From positions 697,547 through 761,546 of the forward strand of contig JAKJHU010000106.1 in assembly GCA_022316685.1 (NCBI GenBank): a stretch of DNA of 64,000 nucleotides, in the 5' to 3' direction. How positions within the stretch are numbered: the stretch's first letter is position 1; each line of letters begins with the position of its first letter. This document shows positions 55,593-64,000 of this stretch, in pieces. Under the pieces are notes generated by a model that worked only from the letters and a program-made list of their open reading frames with translations, searched no databases and was not told the DNA's origin. A program made the position numbers and the translations under genes. This DNA comes from Progne subis subis. Lineage: Eukaryota; Chordata; Aves; Passeriformes; Hirundinidae.

Positions 55593-58540
55593 GCTGCAAG
55601 TACAGAGGTTGGGGTCAGTGCCCACACAGGGTGAGTATAGAGCTGGCTGGCTGGGAGTTGGCACATGCTTCTTCTGCCCTGGCCAAGCATGCCACCACCT
55701 CTCTCATCTCCCAGAGCCTCACAACACCTCCTGCACCTCATTCATGGCCCACCCCTACGCATCTCCTCTCCTAGCACAGCCAAGCATCCTCACCACACCG
55801 AACACCCCTTCCAAGAGACTGGGCAGTTTGGGCACCCCAGCCTTTGTACAGCACCTCTCCTCAGAGGCACTGCAGCCATGTCCTTGTGTGAACAGCCTGG
55901 GATGCCAGGCTGGGCTATGAGGCAGCGGCTGGGGCTGGGAGTGCTGCGCAGGGGGGCCCTTTCCCATGGCCCTTCCCTGGGAATGTTTTTCTTGCTCACA
56001 GTGGGAGCCTGACCTTGGAAACGCCAAATCCATTAGCACAGGGTCCTTGGGTGCAGCCACCCCTTGGCCCCACGCTGGCTCCCCAGGCTGCTGCCTGTGC
56101 CAAGCCGGGGCACACAACCCCCGAGCAGCCTGCACGAGTGGAACTGCAAGGGGCAGGATGGGCAGGCAGGTCCTATGGGGACAAAGTGGGGTGTGGAGCA
56201 TCGTGCTAGGCTCACTGTAGTCGTTCACCCCAACACCACTGCATGGTGTCCACTACCCAGGGAGGTAGGAAGGAACCGCATCCCTGCTGCGTGTGGTCCC
56301 AGCGAAGCGGCAAGCATGGTCTCAGGGGAGTGATGTCTCCCAGGAGGTGATGGGGCAACTCCTGTCTGCAGCCATATCTTCTCCTCCTTCCCCAGCTCCC
56401 CCATGCAGTGCAGGCGTGCCCCAGTGTCCAAAGCTAGGATACCCTGGCTTTGAAGTGCTTTAGAAGTGGTTCCAAATGGGGTTGTACCCTCCTTGGCCCA
56501 TCTGCTGCATACCCTATCTCTCAGGACGGAACTATCCCCTTGGAGCTTACTGACATTCTGCATTCAGGAATTCCTCCATCCCCTCTATGACTTTGGCTTT
56601 GCCCCAGGACATCCCAGTTGCTTCCACGGCAAAGGAAGCAATGGGGGATGGGGGCATGCTGCAGAGAGCACCCCTGACCAAAAAAAAAGTGAGAGCACAA
56701 GCCTGGGTATTGCTGGGAAAAGAAGAAGAAATAATTTCTTCCAGTGCCTCTAGCATTGCAGAGGATGGTCCCTAAGTCCCAGCTGTGGAATCTGATGCCA
56801 CCCTGCACCGGCCACACTGTGACACGGGTGTGTAGTGGGCGCTGCCAGGCCCAGGTGCCCGCGGTAGAGGCCGTGCACCAGGCGGGATGTGCCCCCGGTG
56901 CCGGCAGGGCTCGCACCGCCCTCCGACCGCCACAGCCCGGCCGAATACGGCCCACGCTGCCCTTCGCTCCCGTGGCGGCCCGTGGCCCTACGCCAGCCGC
57001 TGCCGCCGGGTCATGGATTTCCCAGGCCGGCACCGCCGGAGGGGCCGGGCGTGGGTCCCTGCGCCCTGCTGGGAAGGGACGGACTCCCCGGTCCTCCCTT
57101 CCGCGGCCGCCCGACCCGCTACGGCCCCTCGGCTCCAGCGTCCCGACGGGACGGGACGGATCAGCCGCTGCAATTCAGGCTTCTCCCGTCCGGCGGCAGC
57201 ACGGCCCCAGACTCCGCAGCGGGAGCGCTGCCGGCGGGGCGCCGAACGAGGGCAGCCTCCCTTCGCCACCGGGAGCCTCAGAGCGGAGCGACGGTCTAAC
57301 ACAACCAGCGCCTCCTCAGTCTCGGGGCCCCGTCCACGGGCGCAGCTCCTCGAGCGCGCAGGACCGCAGCCCACGCTGGCCCCGCAGCCCCGCTCGACAG
57401 CTGCTTTGGTCCAGCGCGGGCGGGGCTGAGCCGACACCTGGGCACCCCACGGGGCTCCAGAGCTGCACAGCCCACAGCAGACCCCCATGTCCCGTACGGG
57501 GGAAATCTGGCTCAGATCTGCCCCAAACACTGCTGCCAGAGCCCTGCTGGGCGATTCGTAGACGCAGGAGGGTTCTTTTTCCCGGGGTCGGGACCGAGCC
57601 CCTCCGTGCGAGCACCTGCCTGGACCCACGTGTCTCCCGCCCGGGGCTAAACAACAGCAATTGTTGGTGCAATCCCGGAGCAAGCCACCTCACACTCACT
57701 CGTGCGGAGCCCGGCGAGAGCCCCGCTGCCTGCCCTGTGCACGGGGCGCTGCGGGAGGATGTCCCGTGGCTGCGCCAGGCCCCCGGGGGAGGCAGCAGAA
57801 ACTCGCGAAGTGCATCCACGCGGGTCCAGCGGGTGCCCCAGGCCCGCGGTGAGTGTCTCGGCTCTCGGAGTAGCTGTGCCAGCCCTGCAGCCGCGGGTCC
57901 CACCTGGAAGAGCGGGGGGATGCCCAGAGACCCCTACGGGCACCTGCGGGCGCTGGCGGGGGCCCGGCATCCCTCCGCGCTGACCCCGGCAGAAGGAGTG
58001 ATGGGGCTCAGAAATCAACCCCGCGTAAGATGAGGAGCGGGCACCCACCCCGCAAAGCTTTGGCCGGGCTTGGACTAGTGGAACACACGGCAGAGACCAA
58101 ACTCGGCCTCAAGTCAGGGACAGCAGAGCCGGGCGGCACAGGGAACCCCCGCCCCTTGCCTCTCGCCTGCCCACCGCCCAGGGCGCACACCTGTCCGACT
58201 TGCCCAAGGGGCCGGGCGGTAGCTCAGGGAAGAGGCGGGTGAGTCCATCCCCGTGCCCCCTGGGCACCCGCAGCGGGGTGCTCCCTCTCCCCGCCCCGGC
58301 AGGGAACCCCGGCCCCGCCGCGGCGCCCAGCGCTTCCCTCCGCCGGGTCGGGCTCGGCACACCGGTAGCCGACCGGGGAAACTTGCCCGGGGCCGGCCCG
58401 AGACCTCTCACCGACCCTCGAGTATTGCCGGGAGGTGGGGGGCCAAGCGGGTTTCCCTCTTTCCCCCCCGTAGTCCCGGTACGAGCCTCCGCCGAGACTC
58501 GGGGCCGCCGGCAGGCTGGGGCGGGCGCTGTCGCCCGCCA
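55593..58540. other. ARTN 5' intron and upstream region
   Basis: Between the ARTN first coding exon (acceptor at 55595-55594) and candidate 5' non-coding exons in the CpG island. No exon is supported here. From about 56830 rightwards it becomes CpG-rich; the 429-codon plus-strand ORF at 56744-58033 is a composition artefact. Confidence 0.5.
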
Positions 58541-58557
58541 CCCCGGCCCGCACTCAC

Positions 58558-58830
58558 CGTGCCCGCGGCGGGGACCATCCCCCGGGCCGCCGCTGCCCCG
58601 CATCGCCTCCGCTCCCCGCCGCCCCCCGCCGCCCGCCGCCGCTGCGCCGGGGCGGGGCGCTGGCGGGGGCCGGCGCTGCCCCGCCGGCACCGACTCCCGC
58701 CGCTGCTCCCGGTGCCGCTCCCGCTGCGTCTCGGAGTGCGGTGGCGGCGGCGTCAGGCGGACGCGCAGTGCGGGGCAGCGGCGGCTCCATCCCGCTCCCG
58801 TCGTCGCTGCCGGTGTCAAATTCCAGCTAC
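58558..58830 (-). promoter_or_regulatory. ARTN: Candidate ARTN 5' exon in CpG island
   Basis: Minus-strand GC-rich block ending in a good donor (GCACG then GTGAGT) at 58558/58557, in the orientation needed to splice to the ARTN acceptor at 55593. An in-frame ATG near its end would encode only a few residues before the donor. The left boundary comes from the donor; the right boundary is a guess. Confidence 0.4.
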
Positions 58831-59581
58831 CGTCACCTGACCGGCGGGGCGGGCACCGGCACCGGGACCCGGACTCGCACTGGCACCAGGATACCAACCG
58901 GCACCCCGATCCGCAGGTAGTGGCACCGGCACTCAGACCCGCACGGGCGCTTGGACCGCGCCGGGACCAGGAGGGCACCGGAATCCCGCCAGCAGCAGGA
59001 GCCGCAGCCCAACCCGCTTCAGCACCGGCTCTCGCCGTGATCCGCGCCGCCTCCGAGCTCCCGCGGAAACTCGCGCCGTGTCGGGAACAGCACCGGGACC
59101 CCCGGAGGCACTCGACTCCCGCTACCGCCACCTGCCCGTCGGCCGACCCCCGGGCAGGTGGACTCGCAGCCCGGAAGGACGCCCCGTGATCGGCGCTCCC
59201 TGCCCCGACAGCCCGGTCACAGCGCTACCGGGACGGACACACGGACACCCTCGGGAACGGGTTCAGCCCTTTCCGCAGCGCCATGGGAGCAGAGCCGCGC
59301 GGGGATCCCACGCCCCGCGCCGGAGGGCAGAGCCCCGCGGGGACCCTTTGCACGCGTGGGGATCCGATGGGGATGGGTTGTCGGGCAGGGTCAGGGCCAT
59401 CCCGGCGGCTCCCGGCAGCGGCGGGGCCGGCCGGAGTCCCAAGAACCCCGAGATGACCCGGGTCACCGCTGTGCCCGGCGCTCTTGCCCGGCCTCGACGG
59501 AGGAGGAGTCCGTCCTCCCGCCCGCCCGCGCCCCGCGCCCCGGTCCTCCTCGGCCAGGCCGCCCGCCACCGGGCTCCTTAC

Positions 59582-59760
59582 CTCTGCCGTCGCCCTGTCT
59601 CCCTCCGCCGGGGCCGCCGCTGGCCCCGGGGACATGGGGGCCGGCTGGCGAGTCGAGCGGAGCCCGTGCGAGTCCTTACGTCACCGCCCGGGGCCCTCCG
59701 CGTCCATCCCGGGGCTCTCGAGTGCTCCTTGCGAACGTGCCAAATCCCGGGGCCGCCTCC
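59582..59760 (-). promoter_or_regulatory. ARTN: Second candidate ARTN 5' exon
   Basis: A strong minus-strand donor, AGAG then GTAAGG, at 59582/59581 lies in the same CpG island. It may represent an alternative first exon. Only the donor is directly visible; the right boundary is arbitrary. Confidence 0.3.
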
Positions 59761-60200
59761 GCTCGGCCCCGCTTCACACGTGCTCCCCTGGCCGGAGCTG
59801 ATCGCCGGGACGCGCCCTGGGCCAGGCGAGCCCCCCGGGTCCGGCCCTCATGACTGCGGGGTCCGAGGGCGCCCGGGCGGGCTGCGCGCCCCGCGGTGCC
59901 GCCGGCCGTGTCACCTGCCCCGGCGGCGCTCCGCCGCCTCGGCGCGACTCCCCGGGCTTATGCAACTCCCCGGCTGGAGCGGGGCCAGCGGCTCGCTCGC
60001 CGGCCGTGCCACGGCCGCACGCCGGTCCCTGGGTCGCCCCGACCCCGGGCCACCCGCGTGACTTTAACCTCCCCACCGCCCGGCAGCCTGCGCCCCGCGG
60101 TCCCGCGGAAGGGTCGGATGGCCGCTCCTGCAGCCACCTGCGGAGCCGCCGCCTCGCCTGCTCTCATCTCCTAGGATTATCCAGCGCGGGGGTGACAACT

Positions 60201-62640
60201 CCCGCGTCCTCCTGCGACATCACCTGCCAGGGAGTGTGCGGGCACAGGCGGCGCCCACTAAGCCGTCCCCGCCACCGCGAGCAGGGACAGCGGAGGTGGC
60301 ACGCGGCCCGGATCAGCTGCTTCGCCTGCCCTGGAGCGGCACCGTGTGGCCCCGGCTCCCCCCTTTTCTCCCCCACTCCCATCTTGGCACAAGCATATTG
60401 ACCTACTCCGTGACCATGGGTGGCTCCCTGACCGCTAGCGGGGCTGCGTGGGAGCGTGGGCTCTGCCATGGGGCCGGTGCTCCGCAGCCGTGGCCTGGGG
60501 CTGCTCCCATCTGAGATATCCTCGCGGGCATCAGAGGCAGTGTCCCTGGATGCCTTGGCCCAGCAGAGTTTTGGAGGCCCTGGTGCACCCCTGCAGTAGA
60601 CCAGCAGCTGGGGGTGGGTGACACGGAACAGGATCCTCTGCTTTGCAGGGCTACGGACTAACGCAGCTGCCTGCTTGGAAAATTTCAATGAGTGCCATGT
60701 CCTGTTCCAGGTTGCCTGGCTGTCCCCATGGAGCTGGGTCTTGCCCATACTAGGGAAGCTGTCCAGGAAGAGAGGGCAGCCAGTGAAGGGAAGGGCTGCC
60801 TCTCCCACTGATAATGCTCAGTGCTTGGAGACGGCCTGGGGTGCTGGCTCGGCAGAGCGGTTACCAGGTTGGGCAGGTCTTCATGTCCCCAGGACACAGC
60901 CAGGAAGTTCTGAGGATATGATGCTGGTTGGGTTCAGGGGGTTATATGGGGCATCACACAGGGTATCCAGGGGACCTCATGCAGGTGAGCCCACAGTGTC
61001 CCCGGTCATGTGGAAGAGGTGGTTGTGCAAAGCCTCGCATCTGTTCTCTTCCAGGCGTGCTGCCTTTGAGGCTGCTATTCCAGATACCTGGAGGCACTGG
61101 CTCCCTCCTCTGCCCTTTCTTCTTGTCCTGGCAGACATAAGCCTGCAGCTGCTGTCAGCCCCACTAATGTCCCACCAGCAGCACCTTCTCTCCATCCCCC
61201 CACAATCGTGGTGGCATGTCCCAGCTGTGTGCCTCTATCCCAGCACTGCTCTCCCCTCTAGGGCTCCCATGAATATTGGCTCTGCCCTGGGCCGTGCTGA
61301 GCATGGGTCAGGCTGCACAGGGTTCTGGGGTGCAGGGCAGGGTTCCAGCCCCACAGGTCTCCAGACAGAGGGGCTCCCTGCTCCCTGACTGCTGCTGGCA
61401 CTGCCTGTGTCAACCCGTGCTCCTGCACCCCTGGGGCTGGGGTACCCCCAAATGCTTTGTCTGGTCTGGAATAAGCCCTGCTGAGCTGAGCCAGGACCTG
61501 CTGTGACATCTGTCCTTAAAGATGCCACCCTTGCATGTGGCAGGATGGGGGTGATGCAGGACCAGCCAGATGGCAGGACTGAGCATGCCGTGACTGCTGT
61601 CCGAGGCCGAGGCTGGGTGTGACAAAACATACGTGGGAGAGGGCTGTGATGCAGGCTGTCCCATCTCAGCAGTGACGTGGCTCTTTCAGGGATATCTCTG
61701 AACAAGTCTCTTTGTCTCAGCTGACCTGAACATCCTTGTGTGCCCTGGTCCCAGGCTCTCTGTGCTCTTCTCCACCTCAGCCCTCCCAAGACCAGGACAG
61801 TGCATGGGCCATCCCTGGGGCTGGCTCAGCCCAATGGCAGTGGTGGTCCTGCTCTTTAAATGCTGGGAAGAGAGGAGGGATGGAAGGAGGATTTGAACCA
61901 CTCCAGCATCTCCTCGAAACCCGCAACCACGCATCAGGGAGGGCTGGGCAGTTGCTTCTCTGGTGCCCTATTCGGGCTAGCAACAACCCACCCCTTGTTG
62001 CTTAGAAGCTGGGAGGTGTGGCAGACCAGCCACGCACCTGGAAGTAGCCTTCCCATGCCTCCAAGCAATGGAACTGTCCCCAAACATATCCTGTGGCTCT
62101 GGGAGCCCAGTGGCATCACCAGGGTTTGCCTAAGGGGTTACACTCCTCCAGCTGGGACTCGGCAGGTATGAGAGCTGGTCACAGCCTCGGTCCCTGGCTT
62201 CCTAAACCATTTCCTTTTCCAAGACACTGTGGTGAGAAGGTCACTTGGCCGGACACCTGCCTTTGTCAGGGCCACACCCGGCCTGATTGCTGCTGTGACC
62301 CTTGGCAGGAAGTCATCCTGCTGGCAGGGAAGTCCCCAGGAGAGCAGCCATAGTCACAGGCAGCTTGTCACAGGCAGGACAAGCTCCGATGCCTGTGCTT
62401 CCAACGTTCAATGAACCCAACCCGCAATCCCCTCTCCCACCTCTCAAAGTCACCTGCAAGGAGGAGCACAGCCCACTCCTGTCCCCAGTGCCAGGCCACT
62501 GGCGTGGGCCAGCTGCAGCTCCTGGCAGCTGGATTACTGTTCTGGAGTCAGCAGTGAAACCAGGCAGGGACAGCCCAAACAGGGGAATCCTTCTGCCTCA
62601 TAAAAAAGGCCCAAGGCAGCAGAAGAAAGAGGCCAGCCAA
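60201..62640. other. Intergenic region right of the ARTN island
   Basis: About 2.4 kb without a supported exon on either strand. Open frames such as 60618-61388 (plus) have no recognisable domain. No repeat family identified. Confidence 0.5.
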
Positions 62641-64000
62641 GCTTGTTTGATAGCTTTATTGCTTCTGTGATATGACAGAATTGATGTGACATAAGCCGGC
62701 TTGGAGGAGCCTGCAAGACTCTTACCCTCCCTGCCTAGAGGGGAAATTAAAAAAAAAAATGCAGAAACTAAAACTAATTTTAAAAACTCATTGAGTTCTT
62801 GCATCTTGGCTTGGTACAGTACCAGCGAATGCACTGGCCTTTCTGAGACCCTGTGCAGGCTGTGCAAGGAGCCAGAGCCCAGAGGGGCTGGGCAGTGGCC
62901 CCAAAGGGGCTCCTGCACTGAAGGACATGTCTCAATACTGCGAGTGACACACGCTCAGACTGAGAGCACACGCTGTGCTGGTGCCTGGGGAGCTCAGCGT
63001 GCTGGCTGCCTCCCCACCAAACACTCTGGAAGCCCTTGCCCATGCCCAGTTCTGCCCATGCCCAACCCAACTCCCCCCACTGGACACAGATGCCCCTGTC
63101 CTGACACCTTCCCCCACTGCCAGCAGCGCTCACACCAAGGGGTAGCACAGCATGGCTGGGCAGCGCCTCTCCACGTCTCCCTCCAAGGAAGGAGACACTG
63201 GAAGCCCAGAGATGCTGGGATGAGGAATGCTGGGCTGGATTCCACCGCTGCCTCATGCTACCTGGCCATGGTGCTTACATTTGGCACGTGTGAGCTTGAG
63301 CATGGCCACAGCATGGCCAGGCCTAACAGGGTGAGCTGCTGGTGGGAGCCCAGTGCCAGTGTGGTGGGCACTGCTACAAATGCACAAGCAGCCCATGGTG
63401 TGGTCAGCACAGCAGCAGCAGCTCTCTGGCAGCTCCTGTGCTCCAGAGCAGCACATGCCCTGCAGCCCCCCAGACCTGCTCTCTGCACCAGTTGGAGCAA
63501 AACTCACTGTGGTCACCGGCCTCTGATCTCCCTGTGTTTCCCTGGGCCGTCTCTAGGCAGGTTCCTGCCACCCAAGTGGCCTTTCTGCACCGCAGCGCAT
63601 CAGGGCACCAGGCAACCCCACTCTATATTTAGGCTGTGGAGAATTCCCCTGGGCTCTCCCTTCCAATCTGACAAGGTGAGTCATGGTGAAGGAGAGGCCA
63701 AGACTCACATCCGTCCCACTGACCCTGCTCTGACCCGTGTGCACCGCTCCGAGCTGCCGGGACTGCAGCATTTCAAGGGCGGGAGGTGGCTGCAGGTGCA
63801 CCTGGTGGGGAGGCAGCCAAAAGAGCGGCACCCAGGAGCAAAACCCAGCGCTGTGCACTGCTCCTGGAGCTGGAGCTCCACCACCCGGCCATGGGCTGCT
63901 CTGTGGTGACAGTGAGCTAGAGGACAGTCTTGGTCCCCAAACACTCTTTCCTTCTACATGCAGGTGGTCCTGACCCACCACAGTCACTCTGGGCATGCAC
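62641..64000 (-). other. Possible 3' UTR of ST3GAL3
   Basis: A minus-strand AATAAA at 62655-62660 (plus tttatt) suggests the end of a minus-strand gene whose body lies to the right. Synteny with mammals predicts ST3GAL3 in this position and orientation. No ST3GAL3 coding exon was found within the window, so the assignment rests on the hexamer and gene order only. Confidence 0.35.
62655..62660 (-). terminator. Candidate poly(A) signal of the next gene to the right
   Basis: Canonical AATAAA on the minus strand; see the flanking 62641-64000 entry. Confidence 0.35.

Larger units (their letters stand above)
56830..60200. promoter_or_regulatory. Large CpG island upstream of ARTN
   Basis: About 3.4 kb of nearly continuous high-GC, CpG-rich sequence with many GC boxes, including a degenerate ggcaccgg-rich stretch at 58845-58990. 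This is much longer than the B4GALT2 or IPO13 islands. Many long overlapping ORFs on both strands follow from the scarcity of stop codons. Confidence 0.75.

Noticed and set aside
56744..58033. 429-codon plus-strand open frame
   Set aside because: Lies in the CpG island and is proline/arginine/alanine-rich with no domain. Overlapping long frames occur on both strands, as expected where stop codons are rare.
58109..59189. Long open frames on both strands (340 codons minus, 329 codons plus)
   Set aside because: Mutually antisense, low-complexity composition and no family resemblance; CpG-island artefacts.
59078..60061. 327-codon plus-strand open frame
   Set aside because: Same GC artefact; no conserved motif or splice context.
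62701..63909. 402-codon plus-strand open frame
   Set aside because: No domain or family resemblance, starts in an A-rich stretch, and runs antisense to a likely 3' UTR.

Overview
This is a gene-dense stretch of a vertebrate nuclear genome, almost certainly a bird. All five protein-coding genes are intron-containing, with GT-AG splice sites. DPH2 intron 1 holds an antisense CR1 LINE (the dominant avian retroposon) interrupted by a solo LTR of an avian-type endogenous retrovirus, and a short CR1 3' tail lies in IPO13 intron 1. The gene set is the human 1p34 neighbourhood (ST3GAL3 - ARTN - IPO13 - DPH2 - ATP6V0B - B4GALT2), read here from right to left. The species cannot be named from sequence alone.

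Layout, left to right. 1-2.0 kb is unassigned flank. 2.0-8.8 kb is B4GALT2 on the minus strand: six coding exons at 3182-6199 and a 5' non-coding exon in a CpG island near 8.5 kb. 11.28-17.77 kb is ATP6V0B on the minus strand, eight coding exons, intact at 204 residues. 17.77-18.11 kb is a compact shared promoter. 18.11-21.14 kb is DPH2 on the plus strand, six exons, intact at 478 residues. 22.47-53.08 kb is IPO13 on the minus strand, twenty exons, 957 residues after removing one surplus base. 53.55-55.59 kb is ARTN on the minus strand, three coding exons, intact at 230 residues, with a large CpG island at 56.8-60.2 kb upstream. The right end carries only a minus-strand poly(A) signal at 62.65 kb, where synteny predicts the 3' end of ST3GAL3.

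The genes do not form an operon-like pathway. They are a Golgi galactosyltransferase, a V-ATPase proteolipid, a diphthamide biosynthesis enzyme, a nuclear transport receptor and a GDNF-family growth factor. The notable arrangements are the head-to-head ATP6V0B/DPH2 pair (as I recall, these genes are co-oriented in human), the tail-to-tail DPH2/IPO13 pair, and the very short ARTN-to-IPO13 spacing.

The most useful observations are three one-base frame breaks (two in B4GALT2, one in IPO13), each explicable as a +1 change in a short homopolymer and so probably assembly errors, and an unassigned plus-strand exon-like segment with good splice sites inside an ATP6V0B intron. I found no convincing novel multi-gene system. 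The long ORFs in the GC-rich islands look like compositional artefacts.
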